Shown: one piece after another, positions 37,101-43,329 of the stretch
Layout: every line of letters starts with the position of its first letter
Position numbering within the stretch: the stretch's first letter is position 1
NCBI GenBank assembly: GCA_039566865.1
Contig: CM076953.1
Location: 2,418,001-2,482,000, forward strand
From: Aurelia coerulea
Lineage: Eukaryota; Cnidaria; Scyphozoa; Semaeostomeae; Ulmaridae
Direction of reading: 5' to 3'
Length of the DNA: 64,000 nucleotides
Position numbers and translations under genes: made by a program
The notes under the pieces: model-generated
Told to the model about the DNA's origin: nothing
Seen by the model: only the letters and a program-made list of their open reading frames with translations
Databases searched by the model: none

Positions 37101-40100
37101 CAAGTGACAATGCTGCATAACAATTAAGACATAAGCACTTGAACACATACTGTACCTGTTGCCTTTCATTCTTGCTGATATTCCAAACTCTCAATTCACT
37201 ATCAGCAGACCCAGTGATGAGCCTTGTTTCATTCCTTGCGACCACAAAACTCCAAACCTGAAAGATTACAGGAAATGGCATCAAATAGAATTGAATTATC
37301 GAAGTTTGAAGATATGGTATGAATCATTATCAGCCTTTAAAATGTAATGTTTTACTGTAACAAAAATGATGCGACAAGTAATACTGTATGTCTTGTTTGA
37401 TGGAAAGGAAACATAATGATGCCAGCATTATAAAATAAAGCTTGAAAAAACACGACAAATATAGCCTTGTAGAACTCACTTCACTTCTATGTCCAACTAA
37501 AGTCAGGAAGCAATGTTGTGTATCTAAGTCCCAAAATTTCACCAATGTATCTTTTGAACTGCAGAAAGAAAATTATGATATCAGCAAAGGTTGATTGCAA
37601 TTTTAATTCAAGCTCTGAAAAGGATTTTGGAGTTGGAAAACTTAAAGACCTAATGTTACTTTTAAAAAGATTTCTCACAAATAAAGTATTTTTAATAGGT
37701 ACTTCATGTGCAATGTATGAGAGACAAAATAGCAAAAATACATTAACGTGCAAATCAAAAAGTTATTTACTGTATTAGCAGGAAATTAAGTGCATCAGGA
37801 AACTGCATTACCTGGTAATAAGAACATTATACTCTTTGAGAAAAAGGCACTTTGTGACATCACCTTTGTGACCTTTTAACCTGAAAGAGAAATGAATTTG
37901 AACAAGAAGCTGACAAGAAAAGGCAAAGCAAACTGAAATAAAACTGTATGCCAAAGATCCATAGCTTCTTTGTTACATATCTTACCAGGACCGTCCAGAA
38001 GGGAGGGGGGGTAGCCAGGGTAGTTACCAGAGCCAGGGGCCTCTTTGTTTTCAATTTTTCCTCAACGAACGTTTCTAGGCCTGCGAGCCCACTGGCATTC
38101 TCAGCTTCGTCTTTACACACGAGATAAACAAATTTTCATCTAAAAATTATGTTTTTAGCAGTGTATTGGAGGGTGTTTCCATCTAAAAGCATAGCTTTAC
38201 CAGTGCATAGGAGGGTGTGATCAAAGATAAAAAGGGTGTGGTCCGACAAATTTTCTGGTGCCGAAGGGCCCTTCCACTTCTACCCCTGGGGCCCAGCCCG
38301 TCACTCAATGCCCCTGGATCTAACTGTTATTTTCCAATTCATCATGAAAATCTGAAATAAAGTAATAGCCAGAATCTTCATACCTGTATAATCCACATTC
38401 ATTCACAATGTCCCAAACAATGACATCTGTGTCCTACAAAAGATATAAGAGTTTCAATTTTGAACACTGAAATATCTTCTTCGGTATTATAGTAATTAAA
38501 TCTTATAACATGCATAAGTGATATCTCTGTTCCGCTAACCAGATATTTTCCCTAACTTGCCAGCAGTTGCAAGAAAGAATAAAATGCAAAGAGCAAGCTT
38601 ACAAATTATTCTTACCCTTGATCCTGAGACTAGTCTTGAACCAAGTGCATCAAATGCAAGTGATGTGATTGCAGATTTGTGACCACTGTAAATAACAACA
38701 AATAGGCTTTTGAGCATATTGTCTCAAACGATAGCTCTTTCTTCTTCTGAAACTTAGATTTGAGCTAACTAAATTCTAACTTCCGAAAAGCTTTGATTAA
38801 TAAGTACTGTATGATATCTATGTCTGAGTATAACAAAGATTAAAAGAAATTAAAACATTTCTGTATCTTACATAGAATAAAGATATCAAATTGGAATTAT
38901 GAAAAACTTGATGCTCTGTTTAGCAATGTATGTAATGTATGTATGTATCAATTTGCAAAAATTTACAATATTTTAAGAGCTAAAAATAAAGATACATTAC
39001 AATTTCAATACAAATTCAATAAATACGTCCTATAAAAACATCCCTAATTGCAGTGGAAGGGATAGCATTAAATGGTCAAATTGACCATATTTCCATAACC
39101 GTCCCCTCAGAAAATGTAAGATTGTCAGATAAAAACATATAAACTTTAAAATGCTTTTTTATGAAATGGGTCTGAATTGTGAGTGTAAGAGAGCATATGA
39201 GGTGTCAGTAGTACATATACCTCATATTCCTCCCTGTGTGCATATTTTGGAAAAATTTCTTTAATCTTGCATTGAAACGTGTTGATATTATTTGTGGATT
39301 TTAAATCAGATGCTAGACTATTCTATATTGTTGGCCCTAGGTAAGATAGACATTTTTGGCCCGTGTTACTTTTACGAAATGGGACATTTAATAATTCAAA
39401 CTTATACCTTTGTGTTATTTGATGGTGGTCGACTGGATGGAATATTTCATCAGCATAAGCTGGAACAGTTCCTCTAAAAAATGTCATTACATTGACAGTG
39501 CAATGTTATGCTCATCAGCCAATAATCAAGTTGTGTTCAAAAGCAACCAATTGAGTTAAAAGATATTACAAACCTAAGAGTGACAGTGCTATTTCCATAT
39601 TTCAAATCCCAAATCTTTATTGACCCATCAGAATATCTACAATGAAATCATGAGAAGAATGCTTGAGACTGCAATTCATTTGAAGATGAAGATTAAAGAT
39701 GCTGGCTTTCATTCTAAATATTGGCAACATATACTGTGTGCTTTGAAATTCACACACATTTGCTAATGTTTCTTTGTTGTGTTGCGGTGTTTCTGCCAAG
39801 AAATTTTCATTTAAAAAGAGATATCAGGAACATTTTTCAAGCTACAGTACGAAAGATCTGCAAACCTAGATTGGACAGAACTTGATTGTCAAAGGAAGCA
39901 CAAGATCAATAAGTAACCATATGCAATCTCACTAAAGACATGAAATGAAAAAGGATCAAAACGCACAAAAACTAACCCAGTGGCCAGCAGATTTCCTTGT
40001 TGACCCTTAGCAATAGATGTCACTTCATGTTTATCTCCATCAAGTACCATCACCTGTGAAAAGTAAAATAAAAGGTTCCATTACTGTTGTCATTTTGTTC

Positions 40101-40820
40101 AACCTATTGTAGTTTACAACTGCAGTTTCATGTACAACAAAGAACGAACAATAATAAAGTCATTAATTTTGAAACAATAGCCAGACACGCATCTTCTGCG
40201 TGCACTTTGCAAACTTTCCAGCCCAGTATGGAAAATAGGGCAATTTTCGCTGAGACCTCGGGTCTGCAAGATGGGTCCCCTATTGTTGTTTTTCTATTGT
40301 GTGTTTCGAATATCCTATTGCCTTCCTTGATGTGCAAGTGCCACATTTTCCATACAGGTTTCCAGCCTGGAACTGACGTCTTTTAGAACTTTTGTGGCTG
40401 GGGTTGTAAAGATTACCAAGATTTCCAAGCAATTAAATACACTACAAAAACAAGGCCATTACATGATTGTATATAGGATCAGATAGATTAAAATTAAGGA
40501 GGAGCTCTCTTATTTGAATAAGGTTAACCAATCAATCGAGAGGAGCCCCCCCCCCCCCCCGCATAAAAACAAAGAATTGTAGAGACAATGTGTAAAGAGT
40601 AATTTATCAAAACATTACTAATTACCTGTTCTCCTTTTCTTATATCCCAAATAATAACATTCTCAACGGCTGCAGTTGCTGCAAAATGCGCATTCTGATC
40701 AGATCCCGATTTAGGCCGGTTCGAAATTTTCTCAAGCAAAATGGTGTTCGCTCTGCTGCTTCCGATCACACCAAACTGTGACACGATACTGTATCTCTGA
40801 TAAGTCTTTACCAACCCCAT
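7139..40820 (-). CDS. WDR3: WDR3 (Utp12/Dip2), SSU processome WD40 protein, complete, 35 exons
   Basis: WDR3/Utp12 belongs to the UTPB part of the small-subunit processome and acts in the nucleolus on pre-18S rRNA. Exons joined by hand, all GT-AG and phase-consistent: 40626-40820, 39977-40053, 39574-39636, 38616-38685, 38384-38433, 37812-37880, 37480-37558, 37156-37257, 35803-35895, 35398-35499, 34053-34150, 33723-33753, 33014-33087, 32322-32361, 32047-32162, 31038-31109, 30746-30839, 29045-29146, 28190-28275, 26350-26418, 25655-25727, 25050-25106, 24702-24802, 23349-23460, 22666-22719, 19413-19493, 18284-18334, 17487-17552, 14792-14884, 14012-14062, 13636-13679, 12785-12863, 12116-12165, 10145-10238, 7139-7276. 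The total is 2,826 nt, or 941 codons plus stop; human WDR3 has 943 residues. WD40 landmarks include [47 protein letters not shown] and [11 protein letters not shown]. Residues 236-266 are an acidic linker, about 301-333 a lysine-rich linker, and about 780-895 the Utp12 domain ([22 protein letters not shown]). A basic tail (KKKKRK) may be a nuclear or nucleolar signal. The first ten exons are duplicated to the right. Confidence 0.95.
7820..7953. mobile_element. TTAA-flanked MITE, AGGGAGTACAAAGACC family (copy 1)
   Basis: A 134-bp element with inverted ends AGGGAGTACAAAGACCAGC and complement, flanked by TTAA at 7,816-7,819 and 7,954-7,957. TTAA target duplication is the hallmark of piggyBac-type transposition. 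It lies in the last WDR3 intron. Sister copies are at 14,442-14,576 and 22,963-23,096. Confidence 0.85.
8546..10114. mobile_element. 1.57-kb foldback element with about 0.75-kb arms
   Basis: Arms at 8,546-9,312 and 9,381-10,114 are nearly perfect inverted copies around a 68-bp centre. The outer ends read CTATGGAGTGCCAATGCTGA and its complement. The outer about 300 bp of each arm is a tandem array of an about 20-bp unit (ATACTTGTTAGAAATATTTC and variants). The array is interrupted by the palindrome TCCTCGTTTTCAAAACGAGG near 8,678 and 8,797 in the left arm, with matching sites in the right arm. There is no transposase frame and no clear target duplication. It fills most of WDR3 intron 34 and ends 30 bp from the exon 34 donor. 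Foldback transposons with satellite-like arms (FB/TU class) are the nearest known type. Confidence 0.85.
10330..10940. mobile_element. TATAAGAAAC-type MITE, old copy, interrupted
   Basis: A decayed member of the family seen intact at 11,626-12,002 and 34,611-34,992, in the opposite orientation. It shares GATTGCCAAAAAATTAAG, CTTGTTTCCTGTATCATAT, GTTCACGAGGGCACA and TTCTTAGTTTCTTATAAGAAATACGTG. A palindromic TTAA element (10,409-10,672) is inserted in it. Confidence 0.7.
10409..10672. mobile_element. TTAA-flanked palindromic MITE nested in another MITE
   Basis: Near-perfect inverted arms of about 118 bp begin AGGAATTGAGTCCATATAAA and end with the complement plus CCCT. It is flanked by TTAA at 10,405-10,408 and 10,673-10,676, which corresponds to the TTTAAG site of uninterrupted family members. 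This marks a piggyBac-type insertion younger than its host. The small centre holds a short repeat, AAGGATTAAGAATAATGCG. Confidence 0.85.
11001..11164. mobile_element. Short hAT-like MITE
   Basis: Inverted ends CAGAGACGTAGGAA and TTCCTACGTCCCTG flank 164 bp with G-rich and C-rich inner tracts. The flanks ACCATGTG (10,993-11,000) and ACCAAGTG (11,165-11,172) match at 7 of 8 bases, consistent with an aged hAT target duplication. Confidence 0.65.
11626..12002. mobile_element. TATAAGAAAC-type MITE, intact copy
   Basis: About 377 bp with inverted ends TACACGTATTTTTTTATAAG and AAAAAATACGTGTA. Internal landmarks are GGGCCAGTACTGG, CCTTTCCAATGTTTAGACAT and TTTTTTGGCGATCTGAGAG. This family is abundant in the window; one copy contains the left breakpoint of the large duplication. 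Confidence 0.8.
12932..13275. mobile_element. Decayed CCGTAAAAGCTC-family MITE
   Basis: C-rich and TTTAAGCCCCC-rich stretches at both ends and a central GTTTGCATG/AATTTTGATATGG region match, in degraded form, 15,061-15,424 and 61,181-61,529. It lies in WDR3 intron 31, next to exon 32. Confidence 0.5.
13429..13498. repeat. Two tandem copies of a 35-bp unit
   Basis: The unit beginning ACAACACAAAATGGTTCCAG and ending GATAACCTTTT occurs twice back to back in WDR3 intron 31. Confidence 0.8.
14442..14576. mobile_element. TTAA-flanked MITE, AGGGAGTACAAAGACC family (copy 2)
   Basis: About 135 bp, ends ACGGAGTACAAAGACCAGC and complement, TTAA on both sides (14,438-14,441 and 14,577-14,580). In WDR3 intron 29. 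Confidence 0.85.
15061..15424. mobile_element. CCGTAAAAGCTC-family MITE inserted in an older repeat
   Basis: The ends are TACCGTAAAAGCTCTATAAA and TAGAGCTTCTACG, with runs of AGAGGGGGGCTTAATAG just inside. The flanking pieces (14,965-15,060 and 15,425-15,520) are two halves of the TTTCTTGAAGGGG repeat, so this element landed in it. It lies in WDR3 intron 28. Confidence 0.75.
15527..16125. mobile_element. Foldback MITE, AACAAGGACAG family (copy 2) with 9-bp target duplication
   Basis: A 599-bp inverted repeat of the same family as 2,716-3,300. It is flanked by identical 9-mers, TCACCTGAT at 15,518-15,526 and 16,126-16,134. A 9-bp duplication with long arms is typical of Mutator-like (MULE) non-autonomous elements. 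In WDR3 intron 28. Confidence 0.8.
16822..17393. mobile_element. TATAAGAAAC-type MITE interrupted by a SINE
   Basis: Ends TACGCGTATTTTTTCTATAA and AAGAAATACTTGTA; orientation opposite to the 11.6-kb copy. A tRNA-derived SINE splits it at GTTCACGAGGGCACATG. Confidence 0.75.
17067..17254 (-). mobile_element. tRNA-derived SINE (copy 1)
   Basis: On the minus strand the head contains a pol III A box (TGGCGCACTGG) and, about 50 bp on, a B box (GGTTCGATACC). A non-tRNA body follows, then a tail of short CACCTT repeats. It is flanked by the 7-bp duplication GCACATG (17,060-17,066 and 17,255-17,261), which fits insertion by LINE machinery. It is not a functional tRNA gene, as the cloverleaf is incomplete. 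Confidence 0.75.
17732..17764. repeat. Short GAATT microsatellite
   Basis: Several tandem GAATT units in WDR3 intron 27. Confidence 0.7.
17817..18197. mobile_element. GCGCATACTAA-type interspersed repeat (copy 1)
   Basis: About 380 bp, also present at 20,057-20,444. The left part is a hairpin built on GTACAGGAAAATATA and complement, enclosing an inner ACAGACC/GGTCTGT stem. The right part is bounded by TTATTACCTGATAG and TCAGTCAGGTAATAA. This copy is the more decayed of the two. Confidence 0.65.
18638..18807. mobile_element. Hairpin MITE, GACGTTTCGAGCATAGACTC type
   Basis: Two arms of about 84 bp form a nearly perfect inverted repeat. The inner arm reads ACACGACGTTTCGAGCATAG, with a loop of only a few bases. 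The repeat and about 45 bp to its right lie between two copies of TCCTGTGTGTTTAGTA (near 18,626 and 18,855). In WDR3 intron 26. Confidence 0.75.
18871..19366. mobile_element. MITE with GGGGAGACCAGGGTCAATTG ends, TA target
   Basis: Ends GGGGAGACCAGGGTCAATTG and CAATTGTCCCCGGTCTCCCC, flanked by TA. Internally, GTAACA and CAATTGT motifs recur (for example near 19,065-19,105). It ends about 47 bp from the exon 26 donor side. No coding potential. Confidence 0.75.
19666..19863. mobile_element. Decayed relative of the 1,804-2,069 MITE
   Basis: It shares CATGAGCGATATGACACCA, GTAGTGAG(G/C)CACC, TTAAACCATTGTTT and a terminal GGTGGCTCACTAC with the family member at 1,804-2,069. The right end is lost. 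Confidence 0.55.
20057..20444. mobile_element. GCGCATACTAA-type interspersed repeat (copy 2)
   Basis: A better-preserved copy of the 17.8-kb repeat. GTACAGGAAAATATAAAGCC pairs with GGGCTTTATATTTTCCTGTA around an inner ACAGACC/GGTCTGT hairpin. The right half ends CGTCAGTCAGGTAATAA. In WDR3 intron 25. Confidence 0.7.
20593..20776. mobile_element. MITE, ATAGACCTTTTAGCTATTCT family (copy 1)
   Basis: About 184 bp with ends ATAGACATTTTAGCTATTCT and AGAATAGCTAAAAGGTCTAT (one mismatch in the left end). Internal landmarks are GAGCCTGGATCGAACG, TTTATACGTGACGTTCGATC and CACTATTGT(A/G)CACATTCG. Other members: 21,186-21,689 (interrupted), 23,649-23,796, 30,069-30,253 and 62,637-62,955. Confidence 0.75.
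21186..21689. mobile_element. MITE, ATAGACCTTTTAGC family (copy 2), interrupted by a palindrome
   Basis: It has the same ends as 20,593-20,776. The stretch after GATTCTTTTCAGA is split by a 315-bp palindromic insert at 21,353-21,667. Confidence 0.75.
21353..21667. mobile_element. Perfect 148-bp palindromic insert with TCAGA target duplication
   Basis: The left arm (21,353-21,500) and right arm (21,520-21,667) are exact reverse complements over 148 bp by my reading, with a 19-bp loop. The ends read ACACAGGCAACAGG. TCAGA occurs on both sides (21,348-21,352 and 21,668-21,672), and removing the insert restores the host MITE consensus. Mirror-image reading frames in the two arms are a by-product of the palindrome. 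Confidence 0.9.
22055..22487. mobile_element. MITE with GCGGGTACCC ends
   Basis: The left end ACAGCGGGTACCCGCAAATA and right end TTATTAGCGGGTACTTACTG are inverted, and TTTCTTATT blocks recur inside both ends. In WDR3 intron 25. Confidence 0.6.
22963..23096. mobile_element. TTAA-flanked MITE, AGGGAGTACAAAGACC family (copy 3)
   Basis: 134 bp, perfect AGGGAGTACAAAGACCAGC ends and TTAA at 22,959-22,962 and 23,097-23,100. In WDR3 intron 24. Confidence 0.85.
23649..23796. mobile_element. MITE, ATAGACCTTTTAGC family (copy 3, decayed)
   Basis: Recognised by AGACCTCTTAGCTATTCTGA, AATCAGAATCGAACGAT and GTGCAATAGTGATAGAAGCT, in inverted order relative to copy 1. Both ends are eroded. Confidence 0.6.
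24256..24677. mobile_element. MITE with TAGGCCTAGTTTCAACATCG ends
   Basis: The ends CCTAGTTTCAACATCGTTTT and AACGATGTTTAAACTGGGCC are inverted. Inside both, GCCGTGTCGAAT and ATTCGACACGG match. A second inner pair, CTCCTGCCGTTTT/AAAACGGCAGGAG, forms a hairpin near 24,539-24,570. In WDR3 intron 23, ending about 25 bp from the exon 23 donor. Confidence 0.7.
25375..25551 (-). mobile_element. tRNA-derived SINE (copy 2)
   Basis: Same family and strand as 17,067-17,254, with A box TGGCGCAGTGG and B box GGTTCGATGGCC. The CAACGCTTGGGGCT/GGCGCT-type body and CACCTTCAC tail are conserved. No clear target duplication. Confidence 0.7.
25821..26205. mobile_element. AGCATAGGTTCCAAATC-family element, truncated
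   Basis: It shares the left end GCATAGGTTCCAAATCTTTG and the TTTGATGACGTCA core with 31,446-31,971 and 50,942-51,445, but the right end is missing. Confidence 0.6.
27110..27300. mobile_element. TTTCTTGAAGGGG-family repeat, inverted copy
   Basis: Reverse complement of the block at 6,360-6,590, recognised by ATTTTAAAATTTACCT and TTATGAGGGATATTTTCGAG. In WDR3 intron 19. Confidence 0.5.
27582..28170. mobile_element. Foldback MITE, AACAAGGACAG family (copy 3)
   Basis: Long inverted arms with the family landmarks. The flanks TTTGTAAC and TTTGTAAT resemble an aged target duplication. It ends about 20 bp from the donor site of WDR3 exon 19 (28,190), so the hairpin sits almost on the splice site. 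Confidence 0.75.
28680..28910. repeat. Cluster of GGATCGATCC palindromes with CGTTTACACG boxes
   Basis: GC-richer than its surroundings. GATCGATCC occurs near 28,708, 28,808, 28,861 and 28,877, with variants ATCGATCCC near 28,780 and GATAGATCCC near 28,751. Phrases such as CCCAAACTGG, GTGTAAACG and CCAGTTT also repeat on both strands. In WDR3 intron 18. It looks like a decayed complex repeat; its class is unknown to me. Confidence 0.55.
29259..29848. mobile_element. MITE with CCGGGTGTCCCA ends, TA target
   Basis: 590 bp flanked by TA, with inverted arms of about 190 bp. Ends CCGGGTGTCCCAAAAAC and CTGGGACACCCGG; the inner arm TACCTCGTTTGTTGGTA(T/C)TGG pairs with its complement near 29,710. 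TA target and GGGTGTCC ends suggest a Tc1/mariner-type parent. In WDR3 intron 17. Confidence 0.75.
30069..30253. mobile_element. MITE, ATAGACCTTTTAGC family (copy 4, inverted)
   Basis: It carries GAATCGGAATCGAACAAAAT, CAATAGTGATAGAAGCTCTA and CAATCCAGGCTCTTTTGTAG in inverted order. Ends are eroded. In WDR3 intron 17. Confidence 0.65.
30512..30708. mobile_element. Hairpin MITE with ATACTATGGGGGAGG ends
   Basis: About 85-bp inverted arms: GGCCTTTCGAGCCCATG with ATAGGTTCGAAAGGCC, and AGAGTGTGACTT with AAGTCACACTCT. The loop is short. It ends about 37 bp from the donor site of WDR3 exon 17. Confidence 0.7.
31446..31971. mobile_element. AGCATAGGTTCCAAATC-family MITE, full length
   Basis: Ends AGCATACGTTCCAAATCTTT and AAGATTTGGAAGCTATGCT, with arms of about 200 bp around a TTTGATGACGTCA segment. 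Inner blocks are TTCTACCGTTGGACTTTT and its complement. It lies just downstream of WDR3 exon 15 in the direction of transcription. Confidence 0.75.
33143..33504. mobile_element. hAT-like MITE with GGGTGGAAAAAATA ends
   Basis: 362 bp with ends CATGGGTGGAAAAAATA and TATTTTTTCCACCCCTG. The 8-bp flanks TTTTGCAT and TCTTGCAG match at 6 of 8. In WDR3 intron 12. Confidence 0.5.
34215..34610. mobile_element. MITE with CAGTAGAAACCCGCATAA ends, TA target
   Basis: 396 bp flanked by TA, with ends CAGTAGAAACCCGCATAAAA and TTTTATGCGGATTTCTACTG. AAGAACC blocks recur inside both arms. The CAGTAGAAACC end with TA target resembles pogo/Tigger-type MITEs. It directly abuts the next MITE. Confidence 0.75.
34611..34992. 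mobile_element. TATAAGAAAC-type MITE at the left edge of the duplication
   Basis: A complete copy with ends TACACGTATACTTTTTATAA and AAAAAATACGTGTA. The duplicated segment starts inside it at 34,776, so the right-hand copy (42,708-42,924) has only its right half. Confidence 0.8.
35932..36504. mobile_element. MITE with CAGGGTGTCCCAAAA ends, TA target
   Basis: 573 bp flanked by TA, ends CAGGGTGTCCCAAAAAATTG and TTTTTCTGGGACACCCTG, with long inverted arms (for example GCAAAAGTTTGGCGAGAATC with its complement). It starts 37 bp upstream of the WDR3 exon 9 acceptor and was copied with the duplication (43,864-44,436). A relative is at 62,956-63,474. Confidence 0.8.
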
Positions 40821-41313
40821 GATGTCCTTGAAACTTTAGAGTGCTTGTTTCTTCAAGAATCTATCTTCAAGGAAGATTTTGATTTTAATTTAGGCCTTCA
40901 CTCGAAGCTTTGCATGTTCCAGCGCCGCCATTATTCAAAATGTGAAATGTGGATGTGAATGTGAACACATGGGTGACATCAGTACGAGACAAAATTTCCT
41001 TCGCAGCCACCAAGGTTGTTGACAATAACCAGGCAATGAACAACTCCATGAAATTCGATAAAAAGTTACAAAATTCTGTATCTTATTCACAGAGTTCCTT
41101 TCTTGCAAATTCAATCTACTTGCAGTGCAAAACAAAGATATTTTGGCTAAAACTTCCATAAAAATTCCCAGAGCTGCGACTGCGCGGGAAGCCTCACTTG
41201 GATTTCAAGATGGTAGAAAATTTTGAAAATCTGCCAGCATAGCACAACAACAGCAACGGAGCTGACTGAATACAAAATGGCCAATTGAGAAAAATTTATT
41301 TTGAAAAGAAGAG
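40821..41313. promoter_or_regulatory. Bidirectional promoter of WDR3 (-) and RABL3 (+), left copy
   Basis: The two start codons face apart with 493 bp between them, so both genes should share one regulatory region. Visible motifs are CAGCGCCGCCATT near 40,920 (ATGGCGGCGC on the minus strand), CAAGATGG at 41,206-41,213 and AAAATGGCCAATTG at 41,274-41,287, the last containing a CCAAT box about 30 bp before the RABL3 start. ATGGCGGC/CAAGATGG resemble YY1-type sites common in housekeeping promoters. The duplicate at 48,688-49,168 keeps these motifs. Confidence 0.7.
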
Positions 41314-42526
41314 ATGTCGGCTTCCTTGGATAAAGTAAGAGTTGCAGTCATTGGAGACTCAGGTAATTGCATGGTGTTAATGGCTTTGCTTAACCAGTAG
41401 CCCCAACAATACATGATTCCCAACAAACAAGAGAAGAAAGAGTAATTTAAACTAGTAGTAGGCCTACTCCAGTCCAAAAAATATAGACTAATGTCATGAA
41501 AATGTGTTCATTTATTTTCTAGGTGTTGGAAAGACTTCACTGGTCCATGCATTAGCTCATGGAGAGGTTCTTTCAAGTGTCCCATGGACAATTGGCTGTT
41601 CCGTGGAAGTGCTTGTAAGAAAATTGTGTTTTTGCCAATATCTAACCAATCTGATCTAAAGAACCATTCCAACTCATTTTCAAAATTTTGCATTCTCTTC
41701 ATCAAAATTTGATGTTTAAAAATTGAGCCCCTAGTGTTTCAACAAATAACTAGCTAGCATTGTTTCCAGTGTTTGCTTTGGAGAAGTTCCTATTGTTAAC
41801 AATTCCTGACTGAGGTGCAGACAGCATCATTCGTTTCTTAATGCTGACAGGTGCTTGAAGGGTGCTCTCTAGCTGTAAAAAGGGCGTTTCCTACAAGCAA
41901 TAGGGCGTTTCCCTACAGAAAAAATGTGTGGCCCCGAGAACTTTTCAAGGGGCTTGCCCCCCAGACTCTCAATGATACTCTTCCCCTCCCCCCTTGGCAC
42001 CACCACTGATGGTAAGAAAAAGTTGAAAATAGAGTGAGCAGTGACTGTAATTCTCCTTCAGCTTTTGGAAATACTGATAGGTAACTGAAAAGGATAGGTA
42101 GAATTTGAAAAAGATTTGGTTCTTATCTCAATGAAGGCTTAGCACAGAAACAGGAACAAAAACAGAATTACTGGGGATCTTTTGGAGATCTGAAGGTTGT
42201 TGCTTCTGTCCTCTGGTGGACCACATTTCCTAGTTTTGGCATTCCACTAATTTTACCATCATTGGACTGTGTCAGCTTGTCCCAAATGATTCTTTTTGTA
42301 ATATCGTAGCTCTATGACTACCAACAAGGCACCTCATCAGAAAAATCAATGTACATAGAATTATGGGATATTGGTGGATCAACAAGTCATAAAAACAGCA
42401 GAAGTATCTTTTATAATAACATCAATGGAGTCATTCTTGTTCATGATCTAAGCAATAAGAAATCTTATCAAAATCTGAGAAAATGGTTTTCAGAACTGTT
42501 GAACTCTGGAAAGCAGGAATTCACAG
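41314..42526 (+). pseudogene. RABL3: RABL3 5' fragment (exons 1-3) of the left duplication copy
   Basis: Exons 41314-41362, 41523-41614 and 42310-42526 encode the first 119 residues of RABL3, with P-loop GDSGVGKTS and switch motif WDIGG intact. Exons 4-9 are absent from this copy because the duplication ends in intron 3; read-through stops after about ten intronic codons. The only exon 3 differences I see from the right copy are synonymous. It may not be dead: its last exon ends in phase 1, matching exon 4 at 50,594 on the same strand about 8 kb downstream, so it could serve as an alternative first part of the intact gene. Confidence 0.85.
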
Positions 42527-42693
42527 GTACTTGTAGTTTCATTTTTTTAGGGAAATAAAAAAGTTAATCAGTAATTTTTTGCAATCTGTATACAATATAT
42601 TTTTTGTTTGATGGTCTGCCCAGTAAATGTACTGTAGCTGTACCTTATGATGATGCTTTGTTGTGCTTGCAAAACATTGTGATCTTCAATTGA

Positions 42694-42707
42694 AAGAACC
42701 TTTCCAA
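42694..42707. other. Duplication junction filler (14 bp)
   Basis: AAGAACCTTTCCAA matches neither parental flank. Its CCTTTCCAA is repeated 15 bp on at 42,715-42,723, as in a templated insertion at a repair junction. Confidence 0.6.
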
Positions 42708-43329
42708 TTCTAAGCCTTTCCAATGTTTAGACATTGCTCAAGTACCTTACGCATAATATGATACAGGAAACGAGTGAAAGTAAAGTAAAATATGTGAAGG
42801 ATTTCCTTTTTCAAAGTAAATAGTTTCTTAGCTTATATTTTCCCAGTGCTGAAGTTTCTTAATTTTTGGCGATCTGAGAGTTGAGTTTCTTATGGGCAGT
42901 TTCTTATAAAAAAAAATACGTGTATTCCAGTTTATTTGACCAATAATTTTGGCTGGTTCGAAACTTCGGAAATTTGTTACGATTTAAGTTTCATAAAAGT
43001 TTTAACTGCATTATTCCCTGCAAAATAATAACTTTTCGTTCTTCTTGCGTTTAGCCAAAGACGTTCCTTAGATCACTTAAGTTCAGGGTTGGCTCCATAA
43101 ACAAGCTTTCAAATACGTAAGAAACGGATTAAAATTAATTTTAGCCATCAAAGACGCAAATGAAAAAGCTGATCGGTAAATTGCATCTAAATGTGTCAGA
43201 GCGTCTAAGCTTTGAGTATTTTGGGATACTAATTTTACCTGAATTCTAGGCGACAAAATATGAACAGAGGAATATATTGAACAAGGGCCAATAACTTAAA
43301 CAATAAATCATCATTTATGAAATACTTAC

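Larger units (their letters stand above)
34776..42693. repeat. Left copy of an about 7.9-kb tandem segmental duplication
   Basis: This 7,918-bp segment matches 42,708-50,542 (7,835 bp) in direct orientation. It runs from WDR3 intron 10, through WDR3 exons 10 to 1 and the shared promoter, to RABL3 intron 3. The two copies are almost identical at the WDR3 intron 10 end. They differ by many substitutions and indels from about 38.4 kb to the RABL3 end, including an about 95-bp stretch (38,883-38,977) missing on the right. Confidence 0.95.

Noticed and set aside
40544..40561. C run as a functional G-quadruplex or promoter element
   Set aside because: A plain homopolymer of variable length between the duplicates (shorter at 48,420), in WDR3 intron 1; no further support.
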